From NCBI RefSeq assembly GCF_910596095.1, contig NC_056544.1, positions 9,905,155-9,969,154 of the forward strand: a DNA stretch of 64,000 bases, in the 5' to 3' direction. A program made the position numbers and the translations under genes. The stretch comes from Thunnus maccoyii (lineage: Eukaryota > Chordata > Actinopteri > Scombriformes > Scombridae). Below are positions 1-12,086 of the stretch, piece by piece; position 1 is the first letter of the stretch; each line of letters starts with the position of its first letter. The notes under the pieces are model-generated. The model saw nothing but the letters and a program-made list of their open reading frames with translations. It was not told the origin of the DNA and searched no databases.

Positions 1-34
1 AACATAAAATAAACTTTGTTGCAAACTGTCTGCT

Positions 35-40
35 TTTATT
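35..40 (-). terminator. Candidate poly(A) signal of senp5
   Basis: TTTATT on the plus strand reads AATAAA on the minus strand, about 630 bases past the senp5 stop. It would give a 3' UTR covering roughly 20-666. No other gene is visible in 1-666. Confidence 0.45.
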
Positions 41-666
41 TAAACCTTTTTGTACATATTTCTATTGAGCAACAAATAAAAACAATAGTTTGGACAACTT
101 AACTTTCTTCACAAACAAAATACACACAGCATCTATTCCATCATCTGGTGCTAACGGATGAACTACAACGCAAAAACATCCCAAACCACAAGGGGATAAT
201 GCAATTAGACTTAAAAAATGTGCAAATAAGGTGTATAAATATCTCTACAGAAAATAAGTTACACCTAACCACAGAAACAAATGATGAAAGATTAGATCCA
301 TTTCAACAGACAGTTCTTTAGAGAGTTATAATCTATAAGATCAGTCCATTTAATAAGGCTCTGTCGTTGCACCGTTTCCTTCAGTAGATGTTTGAACTGT
401 TACATGAACAATACAATTTTTCTCTTAAATAACATGCCTGATTAAATACAGATAATATAAATACAGTGATCGTATAAAGATTAGGATTTAGCATGAACAG
501 TGCATCTGCTACAAGACTGACTGGGATCATCCATATGCACTCACAGTGCTACAGAACAGCAATGGAGCCTTAAACAGACAAGTGTTGAATGATGATTTCA
601 TACCCTAATGGGAAGCAGCACATATTATCAGCAATACATATTGTACATGTAACTGCAAGATACTCC

Positions 667-3600
667 TCAGCCCTGTTCATGGAGTTTACAATCACAGAGC
701 TCCTTGTAGATCCTCTTACGTATCTTTGGTATGTCTTTCTGTGAAAACTGGAGTGGTTGTGCCAGGGCAAGGCATCTGGAATACTGAGAGAGAGGGCAGA
801 AGGGAGTGATGATGTAATATATGAATGGATGAAAACAAATCAGACACAATAATGATTGGAGTCGGGCATACTAAGATGAAAAAAAGAATTCTGGTACCTC
901 CAAGACAAAAACTCCACAGTCATTTTCATTGGTCTGTTGTGGGATTTTCTGTGAAGAACAGCAGGGGGAGACAAGACATCATGTCAGTGAGTGTGTCAGC
1001 TGAAAGTGAGCAGCAGGTGACGTTTTTATCCCTGATATGGCCTCTGGCACATACATTTTGTTCCTTTTGTGCCACAAGCTTTTGTAGTCTGTTATTATGG
1101 GATATTACATCAATGAAACATACCTCATCGAACGACACTGTCCAACCATTTTCAAATGCTGTTTGCTGCTTCTCTTTTGCTTCTGTCATCAAGTATTTCA
1201 AGATGTTCTATTGAAACAAAAACATAAAGTAAACAGTTTTACAATGTCTTACATACATTGACTTATAACCACTTCAGGGGAAGCTAATTAAATATTTATT
1301 ATGGATACTGGTGGAGTGACTGAAAATATAAAGAATATGTTATTACCCTTGCAACCTTCTGGAGCGCATTCCCTTGAGAGTCGTAAAGGCAGATCTTCTT
1401 TTTGACAATGTCAGCAGTCACCAGACACCAGTGAACCTCCAGGTGGATGGGCACCAAAAGCAGGCTCTTTGAAAACAAATCAACCTGCCCAAGAAGAGAC
1501 CCAGGGTCGGGTTAAATCCACTCACAGCATTCTCTCTCAATTTCTAAAGTCACTCTCACCTTTTAAAAACTGATCATGTTAAAGTTATTTATTCTCTGTT
1601 TTTTTTCCAAATCTACACGACAACAGCAATCTATATTGCAAACCATCTTAGACCTAACCTGCTTTGTCCATCTCTTAACGCCATCATATCCTTTGGTCAT
1701 GAGCTGCCGGTGGAAGAAGCTGTTGAGAAAATGGACCTGGGAGTGATAAAAACAGGGATAAAAATCAAACTACAATTATGAGACAACAGGTCTATGTGTG
1801 TCTTACATGTGTGCTTATTTGTTTAAAACCTATTCTAGTCAGATTATGAAAGTCAAACACATTGGGTCAGCTTTAAAACAAATAGACCTGGGCCAGCACT
1901 TGCAAAATTGTTATTGTCTTAAGGTTCTTCAAATACTCAAAAGATAGGACAATTCTCTGACTGTGACACAATCAATATCACAGGCAAGGAAGACAAGGAA
2001 TAGTTCAACATTTTTGGGAAACATGTTTGTCATGTGGGTGATGACAAGTCTTCTGGAGATCCCTGCACCTGACAGTGAAATAGTCTCACACATAAGCCTC
2101 CATAAAACCACACATTGCCATTTTTACACTTCAGTTTTTGCATGGATTAAACAAACAATACAGGTGGTAGTAGCCGTCTCCCTGTTTCCAGTCTTAATGC
2201 TAAGCTAAGCATCAACTGCTGGTAGCTTCATATTTACCATGTAGGCATGAGAGTGATATCAATCTTCCCAAATTTTCCCAAAATGTCAAACTTTGCCTTC
2301 AATCAGTGACAATATTTGAAAAAGCCTGGCAATACGAACTTGACCCATCTGGAGGTTCAGGTATAATTAGAAAAGAAAAAACAGTTTGTCATCGACATAG
2401 CATTTAAGATTACCTTATGATGGGCAGATTCCATAATCAATTCGCCATACATGTTCATGACCTTCAGCAGAAACAAGAAATACATACCAGTTACATTCAG
2501 CATAAACATGCAGGGTTTTGTTCACCACATAAATCTTTCCAGTCAAAAATCTGCATGACAAACTGAAATGCTCTGTGTTAGATGGTAACCTGGTCGTTGA
2601 GCCAGTTCTGATCCGCCAGTGTCAACAAATCATCCAGTGTCAGAGTGTGTTTCTTGTAGACCACTTGGAAGGAGGGAATAGGTTTCTGAACCATGGCAGT
2701 TCGGTATTTGTTAACCTCTGATAGGGCGAGATTTTTCCTGCACGAGTAGAGAAATTTCAAATGACTGGTCTGGGAATAAAATCATTACAGACAACTCTGA
2801 ATGTTCCAACCATAAACACAAAAGGAAAAGTTCTATCACACAATTAGAGATTCAAGAAAGAGGGATTAAAAAAGATTATTTACCTTTGGATATTTAATCT
2901 GAATGAAAAAGTAAGCTCGACAGAGTGTTCATGAGACCCCCCCCCCAAATTCTGACATTGGAAAGGCTTCAGATGTTAGAAAATCTGACATGCGGGGCAC
3001 TCTGGTGGCCTAATGGTTTAGGCACAAAACATATAACTGTAACGTTCATGATTTGATTCCCAGCCGGGGGACCCTTGTTGACTACATTGACTCTCAAATA
3101 AAGGCAAAATGCCAAAAAAATTCTTAAAAAAAGAAATCTGACACGTACTTCGTCTGAAGCATACTGATGCCTTAACTTAGACATGAGGGCCAAACATTTA
3201 CCTGTCATTGAAATCAGTGTTAAACTTCCTCTTCAGGTGTCTGAACACGTCACTCTTCTGTAGAGGGATGAAACTTCCGTATATTCTGTAGAAGTCATCG
3301 AGAAATTCTAGAGAGATTGAAAACATTGTGATTTGAAATAGCTGCAAAAAACCAGAAATGTAAACCAAAAGACAAGGAGAAAAGAGTATATATGTTTAAA
3401 AAAAAAAAAAAAAAAAAAAAAGATATATACCATGGATGTCTTTTGTCAGTGCTTTAAGGCCAGCATCAGTCTGAGGGGACACTGTCTTTTTGCTGGTGAT
3501 TTTCTTATCAGGATCCCTGTTTGTAGCCTGGTCCTGAGAGATGGTAGTGTGTTGTCCTGCTGGGCCATTAATCTCAAGCATTTCAGCTGGTATCACTGTC

Positions 3601-4250
3601 CTTGGTTTCTTAAAATGAGTAATTACCCCACATGCATCACTGTCTGTGCTCCGCAGGGGTTTGACAGTATAAGAAAGTTCTGACAGGTCGCCTATTTTAC
3701 CAAACTGTACACAGATTTCCGTTCTTTGAGACAGCGCCATTGCTGTTGGCGTGGTTTGACTGATGGCATCTGCAGCAACATCTGTGTCCGTAACCGGGTT
3801 CTGCAGCAGGTTTGAGGCGATGCATGTTTCTGACAGACTGACAGATTCACATGGTTTCACAAGGCAATTCTGTCTTCTAAGCACTGAATCTTCAGTATCA
3901 CATCCCAGAGGTGATACAAGAACAGATGTTCTGACTTGTGAATGTTCTAGGTTTGGTGTACCGTAGGTTGGAAGTTTCCTTTTATTTTTCCGCGATTCTG
4001 TCTTTAAATTGAGGCAGGACCTGGAGCTGATGCCACTTGCTAGTTTCTTGCCTCTTACTATCCCAAAACGGCATTTCTCTCTCCACTTCCTCCACATCCA
4101 AAGCTGCAATTTACAATACAAGCGTCTCTTGGCTCGCCTAGAGAGATGAGAAACTCCCTTGACTGAAGACATGAATGCCTTCCTTCTCTTTAGGTATTTT
4201 GCTTTACTCCGGTAGCTCTGTGTTCGGTGCATTTGGGAGAAATTGACCAT
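667..4250 (-). CDS. senp5: SUMO-specific protease SENP5, nine coding exons
   Basis: This is a SENP/Ulp1 cysteine protease; the family cleaves SUMO from target proteins, and SENP5 acts mainly in the nucleolus. Coding exons run from 4250-3431 through 3307-3202, 2737-2590, 2461-2414, 1736-1659, 1484-1347, 1207-1124 and 948-898 to 783-667. Together they give 529 residues. The N-terminal 270 residues are basic and poorly conserved. The catalytic domain is complete: WLNDQ near residue 353, His418 in EVHW, Asp435 in LYDSQG, Gln479 and Cys485 in NDCGVF, ending [11 protein letters not shown]. It resembles SENP5 more than SENP3 ([32 protein letters not shown]). The start is uncertain. The first in-frame ATG after the last upstream stop is used, but the sequence upstream also looks coding in other frames (see findings). 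A possible AATAAA lies at 35-40. Confidence 0.9.
2985..3127 (+). mobile_element. tRNA-derived SINE in a senp5 intron
   Basis: The copy begins GCGGGGCACTCTGGTGGCC and holds a degenerate pol III A box (TGGCCTAATGG) and B box (GATTTGATTCC) about 40 bases apart. It ends with AATAAAGGCAAAATGCC and an A-rich tail. This is the layout of a common tRNA-derived SINE of percomorph fishes, recognised from memory. It sits between two senp5 exons, opposite to the gene's strand. Confidence 0.75.
3396..3421. repeat. Poly(A) run beside the senp5 exon boundary
   Basis: An A homopolymer of about 25 bases lies in the intron just below the donor of the first senp5 coding exon (on the coding strand this is poly(T) downstream of the exon). 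It may be the remnant tail of an insertion. Confidence 0.8.
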
Positions 4251-5344
4251 TGATTTGAGTAAACAATGGAGGGTCACATGAGAACATGGAGTTATGAGTA
4301 TCCTTTCCGCTGCTGAATCAGCAGGTCTGAGTCAGACAGCTCGCATACAACAGTGCTGAATCTGGATTTGTTTGTGTCTTCTTTGTAACAGAGGGACTCT
4401 CAATTTCAAAGCCATGGTCCACTGTCTCTGTCTCCGGTTTAACTTTCTGTTGATGGGTCCGCTGCTACACACTGCTTCAGAGTAGACCTTGAGTGAAAAA
4501 GGTGAATACTAGTGTTGGATTTTCATACCCCACCTAGCTGTCCTTGTATTTGTTTCTGCTTCTGATGGCTTTCCCAGTAGAGTCATGCACAGTGTGAACA
4601 TCTGCTGCAAAACAGAACAAATGCGTCATTACACACAGGGCTGAGGGAGAGTAATTATACACACATCACGTAGGTGCGAGGCTATTAGAAAGCAGTGTCA
4701 ATGAACAAAGTAACGCTTACAGACTTACTCCAAGCCACAAAATTTAATCAGGGCAACTTTCAATCATGCTTGGATCTTCCTTTGTGAAAATGGAAAAACA
4801 CACCTATATTTATACATCCATTCATACCAATAGGCTGACAAGCTCTATGTTGACAAGTGTGGTCAATCATTCAACCCGCCCACGGTGATAAACACCTAAA
4901 AGCAATTAACAATTCCATAGAGTACATCAAAAAAGAGCAGGAATAGCAGTGCCATACCTCAAAAAACAATTCTATGAAAAACATAAAAAATCAAAGACAT
5001 CAGATTCATCATCACATGTATTAAAATCAACATCACATATGTTCAAAAACATACCACAATAAGCTAGAGGGAAGGGAAATTTTTGTGCAAGAAAACACCT
5101 CCTTTCTATAAAATATTAACTAAATCAAGTAACATCAAGAAAATTGACACTAACTCTCTCTTTGGAGCAGGAGGGTATTCACATCGCCTCTTCTTCTCAG
5201 ATTAAACACACAGCTCCAACACATATTCATCTGACTTAAATTATAACTTTCACACACTTTGACCAATAAAGATGTTTTCCCCCCCTGATTTATAAGATTT
5301 TGATCAGCTTTCAATGTTATGCATGAACGTGACGGCTAAAGCCC

Positions 5345-5820
5345 AATTTTGAGATACTTGAGTGTTGCTTTATTTCCATTTTCCGCTGCTTCATACTTGT
5401 ACTGTGACATTTCAGAGGAAAATATTGCACCTTTTACTCCACCATCTACAAATTGTTTGACAGCTGTAGATATTGGTTACTTTACAGATTTGACATATAA
5501 AACCTATGGTCAGTGTGTAACATTTAAACATGGTTACAAATTAAACTACCAAACACATATATTATGCAATTAAAATCTCAGATCTCAGTTGATCAGCAGC
5601 AACATGGAAAAGATGCAAACATGTTAACACATCAGGAATTATGATGATATAATATAATATACAATAACATAACATTGACAGGGGGAATCCTGCTGCATAG
5701 TACACACTTTTGATGCTTTAAGCACATTTTGTTGAGTACTTTTACTTCAGGAAGGATTTGACTGTTGGACTTTTGCTACTTTTACTTTAATGATCTGAAT
5801 ACTTTTTCCATTGCTGCCAC
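5345..5820 (+). repeat. Dispersed teleost repeat, family T, copy 1
   Basis: The sequence contains CATTTCAGAGG.AAATATTG..CTTTTTACTCCACC, GGTTACTTTACAGAT and a 3' part with TACTTTTACTT and GATCTGAATACTTTT. I recognise this as a very abundant percomorph repeat built on 'acttttacttaagta' motifs. A second, partial copy in the same orientation lies at 30370-30715. Confidence 0.65.
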
Positions 5821-5946
5821 TGAGTTGGATCACTGCAACTTGGGAGTGCATTTGCAGCTGCACAAAACATCTGTGATACAGATGTATTAGCAACAAGTAT
5901 TTTCACAAAGAAATGCTTTAGTAAAATTCAACAGCTATAAGACCTA

Positions 5947-6035
<89 letters not shown>

Positions 6036-6048
6036 TGAGAGAGAGTGT
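5947..6048. repeat. Compound (GT)n/(GA)n microsatellite
   Basis: A (GT)n run at about 5947-5988, interrupted by A, passes directly into a (GA)n run to about 6048. The reverse strand therefore shows a spurious Ser/Leu-Ser reading frame. Confidence 0.95.
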
Positions 6049-6291
6049 GAGTCTGGGCTTCCACACATGTCACAGTAAGGTAAGTTAACAAGCTGCTTGG
6101 CTACAATAAAGTTATTTGATTCTCTCCAGGCTGTTAGACTAGACATGGCTCATGGTTTTGTTCAGTTTTTTTTCTTCTCGACACGTGTTTCCAAGCAAAG
6201 AGCCTTGCTACATCAGTTAACATAGCTGCTACAACAACTGTGTGTAACAAATGGTGAGCTGCTAGCCATGACGTTAACCACTCTGCCTTAC

Positions 6292-6510
6292 CGTTAGTCT
6301 CGCCTGGCACACTGAAACCTCGGCACGGGGTGAACTCTTGTTTGATAATGCTCAGAAAATTAACTACTAAACAATTCATTTCACGGCGTGTTTAGCTGTT
6401 TGACCCCTCAACCTGCACCGCGTTTGGTGTCATGAATACAAATCGTTGCACGTTGGTAGTCGCGTGTGGATTGCGTCACTCGCGCACCGACCAGTTAGAG
6501 TTTACTCAAA
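6292..6510 (-). promoter_or_regulatory. Probable senp5 promoter and non-coding first exon
   Basis: CpG density rises at 6290-6510 in an otherwise AT-rich region (for example CGTTGCACG, GTCGCGTG, CACTCGCGCACCG). On the minus strand GAGACTAACG is followed by GTAAGG at 6291, a good splice donor. This suggests a 5' UTR exon ending at 6292 and spliced to the senp5 exons below 4610. No transcript is available, so the exon is inferred. Confidence 0.5.
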
Positions 6511-7582
6511 TAAAATGGACAAAAAGAAGAATAAAAAACAAACCAAACGGTCATGCTTTATGGTAGTGATATCTTAATTCATTTTGAAATTAACCCAAGG
6601 ACAACAATGTTAGCGTTTTAATCCAACTATTTATAATTTTTGGTAAATTTAATCTATAGAAAATTAAATGGACCAATAGAAAACCAAACGTTACCTTATT
6701 TCTAATTGATATTAACCTCTATTACAATTCTGTGGTCAAGCTGAAAAATAGAAAAGCGACAAAGACCCAAACAACATTTGAAACACATAAAATTATCGAC
6801 TAATGTTAGTTACTTAATTATCGATCTGTGCCCCTTTATGTATTTATTTATTTATCCTCCTATTGTTTTGCTTTTATTGAATGTAAAGCTTCTTGCACAG
6901 TCCCTTTATCGAATGTTTTTTTATTTTATTTTTTATGTCATAACTGAATTCCCTGGCACTTTGTTTCCTCTTTTCATTCTTAAAACTTGCTTATATGTTA
7001 CTGTTGTTTGAGTTTGAATGTTGTCAATACATTTGAGAAATAAATAAATAAATAAAATGGACAACATGAATGTTTTTTTCTGCTGGAATAATAATTTACA
7101 CTTTTTACAGAGGGAAACTAAAGTTAACAACTAATAAAACAAGACATTAAAAGATGTTGACGTTTATTAAAAGTCTATACTGTGTTGAAATGTTCAATTA
7201 CAATATCATATATCACAATACAATTGAAAACGAAAGATACACCCCATTGCTGAGAATTAAGCAATAACATTTATTTTTGTTCTCTCTCAAAAATCATTCT
7301 CACTGCCATTATAGACAGCAGCTACATGCATTCAATCCAAAGGCCAACACAAACATAACTGACTTAACTATATAGATAATTCAATTATATTTGTTACCTT
7401 CTGATGTAACATACATGTATTCTTTTACATATTCCTATTTTAAATGTTCACTTTACTTGGTAATTTTTAATAATATTGTCTCATATGGTCTCATTCTAGT
7501 TAACAAATCTTACATTGTTTTGAAATCTTAGCACTCCACTACTGATGCATTACCAAACCACACAACACTACACCAGTACATG
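6511..7582. other. Intergenic AT-rich stretch, no gene seen
   Basis: The stretch is AT-rich, with scattered poly(T) and poly(A) and no splice-supported reading frame on either strand. Confidence 0.6.
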
Positions 7583-7925
7583 TGGCCTAAAATCTACCTG
7601 TCATTAAAATCAGTGTTAAACCACCACTTAAGGTGTCTCAATAGGTCACTCAAAGTATTCTATATGCGCTTTAAATGCAGATGAAACAGCTATATATTCT
7701 GTAGAAGTCATAAAGGAATTCTAGTGAGATTGGCAACACTGTGATCTCAAATAGCTGTGGAAATAAATAAAATATAGATGTCTTTTGTCTGTGGTTTATG
7801 GCTGAAATCAGGATGGTGCTGAATTTGAGACGACACTGCCCTTTTTACTCATCATTCTTTCATCACTATCTCTGTTTGTAGCTTGGTCCTGACCTGGACT
7901 GACACCAGTGTATTTTGCAGATCCG
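7583..7925 (-). pseudogene. Decayed genomic duplicate of two senp5 exons
   Basis: 7583-7720 aligns by eye with senp5 exon 3202-3307: both carry CCTGTCATT.AAATCAGTGTTAAA, then AGGTGTCT, then TATATTCTGTAGAAGTCAT. 7720-7780 matches the intron beside it (AACA.TGTGAT.T.AAATAGCTG). 7778-7900 matches the start of the large exon at 3431 onward (ATGTCTTTTGTC, TCATCACTATC-like, TGTTTGTAGC.TGGTCCTGA). Because the intron is kept, this is a DNA-level duplication and not a processed pseudogene. Insertions, deletions and substitutions destroy the frame. It lies about 3.3 kb from the parent in the same orientation. Confidence 0.8.
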
Positions 7926-8515
7926 CGGCAGAGCAAATATGTGGGCACCATCAATGAGTGTCCCTGTCCCTAACTACGCTCCCCAGTTGGCAAACATCCT
8001 TTTTGCTGAAGTGTCATTGAGCAAATCTCTGAATTCCTGCTGACGGTGGTGCCCTGCTCTATGCTGACCTATCCTCTGACCTCTGTGGAGAGACAGCTGG
8101 TTATCCAGTGTGGGTATATGAACATGGAACCCTTCACACATTTTGTATGATATTTAAATGCTAGAAACATTCATGCCAGATATGGTCATAGCTATCAAAT
8201 ACAAATCACACATAGTAGAGATGTTTCTAGCTTCATTGATCTTGCCATATCTCACAGTGAATGTTTTAAACTGGAGTCCATTCATCCCACGCCAGACTTT
8301 GTCAGCTTACATTTGTTTTGGCAGAAATCCTAAAACAGTGTACGACCCACATGTGACGCAGGAGTCACAAGGGATGACCACAGTGTTTAACTTGGCTGTT
8401 TTCCTGTTTAAAGTACAAGATATATACACCACAGGCTGCATGTGCTCTTCCTGTCCTTCATTGTCATATCTGCTCAACTACTCTGATTCCTCTTACGCGT
8501 TTATCTCTCACAGAA
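7926..8515. other. Upstream region of ahsg, nothing else identified
   Basis: No splice-supported coding sequence is seen. A TATA-like GATATATACA lies near 8419-8428, about 90 bases before the ahsg start codon, and could serve as the ahsg promoter. The open frame at 8158-8607 runs through it by chance. Confidence 0.45.
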
Positions 8516-10843
8516 ATGAATCCCCTGGGCATCACTGTGGTTCTGGGACTACTGGTGGGGGCATGGACTCAGGTTGTTACGCTACGGCCTCAGTGCGACT
8601 CCCTTGAGGCAGAGGAGGCCGCTCTGGTGGCTCAGGATTACCTCAATGCCCAGCACACTCATGGCTACAAGTATGCACTGAACAGGATCGAGGACATCAA
8701 GATCCACCCTGGGGTGAGTCAGCGAGTGTAGAGGTTGTGTAGTGAGAAACATGGCAAACACATTTATACAGATTATTACTGTTTTTCAACTTTGAACATA
8801 AAATGCAGAATATAGCAAAATACAGTAATGTATTACATGTATTTCCTCTTGACCACTGGATAAAAGGGTCACATAATTTGGCAGAAGAACTATGATATGA
8901 ATGTGTGACTTTGTATTGAGATGATGTAGACACATTGTGTTACTTGTCAGCACCCCAATTAAGACATAATACATCTAACATTTGAACTACACTCTATTTC
9001 CCAGTGTTATTAGACACTAGGTATGCATCTTCATTCAGGCAAATATGACACCATTGACATGATATATGTATATACAAGGTACAGCAGATTTCTGTCAAAT
9101 ATGTGTCTGATACAGTAGATTTAAAAAAAATAAAAGCAATGTTTTGTCTCACCCCTTAGCCTGGTGGAGATGACATATATGTCATGGAAATCAACCTGCT
9201 GGAGACAGACTGTCACGTGTTGGACCCTACACCTGTTGCCAACTGCACAGTCAGGTCCAAATTTTTGACGGTGAGACTGCATGCTTCGTACACAGAAGCT
9301 CTCATACTTGAGCTGCAGGAATTCAACCAAATGTAAAGATAATGACAAGTTTAGGATAATAATACTGAAAAATGTCATCAAATACTTTTTGTGCTATTTG
9401 TATTGATTCCTTGTCTCAAATCAGGCTGTAGAAGGAGACTGTGATGTGGTGCTGAAGAGGGTTGGAGGAGCTCTGACTGTCACAGCATTCAAGTGCAAAA
9501 CAGAGGGTAAAACTTAAAGATCATACTCTTAACTATATGAACACAGACATACACACATACTTACACAATACGCCCCACATGTGTAACCCTCCAGACAAAA
9601 ACCTACACTTTCTTCTCTTTGATGACATATAGAATCAACAGAGGACATTTGTCCAGGCTGTTCATTCCTCCTTCCCCTGAATGACACCCTTGCGCTGGAC
9701 TTTGTCCATGTTTCTCTGGCAACCTTCAACAACATTACAGACAATGTAACATACACTGTTCTTGAGATTGGAAGGATGTCATCACGGGTGGGCTCAAGCA
9801 TAAATTTTCAAAATTTCTTACAATTTTAATGCACCTGCACGTTTTTCTTTGTGCCTGTCAACACATTATTGTTCTCAATAACTTGTTTCAGTTTGCGGTT
9901 GGTGGACCAGTCTATTCAGTAGAATATGTTGTCGTTGAGGCTAATTGCACCGATGATGCTTGTGTGCCCCTGAATGATACCATGGCTGTAAGTACACAAA
10001 GCACTGGTTTAGTTTTCCACAAGAAAAACAACATTTTAAAACAAAGTTTTTGAAGGAGTAGTTCTTTGAATAATTGATTATGTACATTTTAACCCTGCTC
10101 ACAAGCTTATCCAAGAGGATAGGGAAATAATAAATCTGGTCACCAAATGCCCCTTGCAACAGTTAAAATTTGACAAAACTTTGGAAAAAAATCATGTCTT
10201 TGCTTTCTCTATCAGGAACATGGTATTTGTACTGCTACCGGCCAGAGCACTGCTCCTCAAGTCGACTGCAAGATGTTTCCCACTCTGGTAAAACATATTC
10301 ACTTGTCCAAATATGACCAACAATGAGTATTTACTTTACCATACTACATTTATATAGATGTTTTTTTCTAAGCCTCTGTTGATGCATTCATCTTTTCAGA
10401 TACCTGTTGTAGATGCCAACAGTACTGCAGCTCCTGCCTTGCCACCAACAGTCCACATACATGCTGGCAGCCTGTCACGCAAGCACGGTCTGAGACACCA
10501 CCAACTCACTACTCTCCATGACCCTCTGCTAAGCGGATTTTTGTCTGCGGAGTCAGCAGAGTCAGCTGAAGTGGTACCTGTGGTCCCTGCAGTAGTTGAT
10601 GCCGCTGCAGCTGCTCCACCAGCTGCTGATCCAGCTGCACCTGCAGCTGATCCTGCACCAGCTGCAGACCCTGCTCCAGCTGCTGACAGTGGATCTAAGT
10701 CTGAGAATAGTATGGAGCCTACTATTAAATTTAAGAGAGATGTACCTGCCTCACCCGCCTCTGTGATTTTTGGTGCCCCTGTGGTTCAAACAGACCCCAT
10801 TGTTCTCGTGCCAACTTGCCCAGGAAGGATCAGATTCTTCTAA
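8516..10843 (+). CDS. ahsg: Fetuin-A (alpha-2-HS-glycoprotein), seven exons
   Basis: This is a secreted plasma glycoprotein of the cystatin superfamily. In vertebrates fetuin-A is made by liver, binds calcium phosphate and inhibits ectopic mineralisation. Exons 8516-8713, 9160-9270, 9425-9506, 9633-9787, 9892-9987, 10216-10287 and 10400-10843 give 385 residues. A signal peptide (about residues 1-20) is followed by two cystatin-like domains with paired cysteines, including the fetuin motif CPGCSFLLPLND. The C-terminal tail carries the family motif around LSRKHGLRHH and ends CPGRIRFF, as fetuin-A does and fetuin-B does not. Potential N-glycosylation sites include NCT, NIT, NVT and NST. A short Ala/Pro/Asp tandem repeat lies near residues 310-335. 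The poly(A) signal is at 11074. Confidence 0.92.
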
Positions 10844-11073
10844 GATTTCAGATCCCTTCCATGGCACACAGACTCTCTATCCTGGCCTCTTTCAGAAACA
10901 CTGGCACTAGTGTAACTAGTAACTGTCATTCATAAAAGAATATGTCTTGTGGTAGGTGGATGTAACACCAATACAGCTGGCCTGCTATGAAGGAATAGTC
11001 TGTTAACTGAAATCAAATCACCAAATCACACGAGCATTATGTATTGCATAACTGTTGAAACCTCTGTAAAATG

Positions 11074-11079
11074 AATAAA
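11074..11079 (+). terminator. Poly(A) signal of ahsg
   Basis: AATAAA lies 231 bases after the ahsg stop codon, giving a short 3' UTR typical of this gene. Confidence 0.75.
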
Positions 11080-11099
11080 GATTTGCATTTAATGCTACT

Positions 11100-12021
11100 T
11101 AATATCTCATCTCAATCTCTCATCTCTTTTGTTTAGTATCACACGTTATGTTTTTAAAAATGCATGATACTAATACTCTATATGGAAAACTGAATGAAAA
11201 CACTGGTACCAAAAATGCATCTCCAAGGGTGATTGCAAAACAGAGCTGTTTGCTGATTGTGTTGACTCATGCCAATGACACTCCTATGAACCCATTGGCA
11301 TTTCCACTAACAGCAAAAAAAATAAAACAATCCATAACCTAAATCATGTCAAAATCAAACCTGTATGACTCCATGTGTAAGACTGTTCAATATTTTAAAT
11401 GTGTGTTTACACAGATTCTTTAACAGCCAAAGTTCAAGTCTTTTGAAGGGCAGTTCAGTTACATGAATTAAGTCATTAAAAATTTCCATTTTATGATCAA
11501 AATGTTAAAATGAGGAAAAAGCCTTTACCTTACAACATCTCTTAACAGTTAACCTGTAACAACACAGCTAAGAGTAAGAAAAAGTAAGAAGTGACTGTAC
11601 TAACACTGTGGGTTATTGAAACATCAAGAAAAGCTTTATAAACAAGATTTTAGGGTTGCACTTTCTGAGGCCACAGTTGATAAAAGGTTAAATTCTAGTA
11701 AGTGTATTTACATGAATGGGTCAATGTTCAGGGAGCACCAGTTCATGGTGAGGCGAAATAAACCAGACAAATAAGTACAAGGGCAATGCACTTTTTTTCC
11801 TCCTCTTTTAAATCAAAAGTATATAATGCTAAAAAAGGTACAGAGTAAACCTATACTTTGAAACTAGTCAAAGAAAGAAAAAATGAAGTCCTTGACTGCC
11901 CATGCCAAAAGACATGACTTCTGTAACATTCTGCTCTTACACTCCCACACTTTGAAACACCAACTCCTATGGTCATTTAAAATAAAACCACACACAGCAC
12001 AAGCTCAGGTAGTCTAAACTG
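11100..12021. other. Intergenic gap between ahsg and the ZP-N gene
   Basis: The gap is AT-rich and without repeats or reading frames I can support. It separates the 3' ends of two convergent genes. Confidence 0.6.
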
Positions 12022-12027
12022 TTTATT
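12022..12027 (-). terminator. Poly(A) signal of the ZP-N/proline-repeat gene
   Basis: TTTATT on the plus strand reads AATAAA on the minus strand, 60 bases past the inferred stop at 12087-12089. Confidence 0.6.
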
Positions 12028-12086
12028 CATATTGAAGGCAACTCATTTCTGCTTCTGATTTCCACCTTCTCTCTGGATGGGTTGGT

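Larger units (their letters stand above)
4333..6291 (-). other. 5' part of senp5: probable UTR exons and intron
   Basis: A strong acceptor (TTTTGCAG, exon beginning near 4604) and a second possible acceptor near 4490 lie upstream of the main reading frame. The stretch between 4250 and 4604 gives coding-like peptides in three different frames. Exon limits here are guesses. The remainder to 6291 is AT-rich intron holding one dispersed repeat copy (5345-5820) and a microsatellite. Confidence 0.4.

Noticed and set aside
825-1214. A 129-residue plus-strand frame
   Set aside because: It is antisense to two well-supported senp5 catalytic exons (898-948 and 1124-1207) and the intron between them.
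8158-8607. A 149-residue plus-strand frame ending in ahsg exon 1
   Set aside because: It overlaps the fetuin signal-peptide exon in another frame, and its upstream part has no recognisable features. The fetuin frame is certain.
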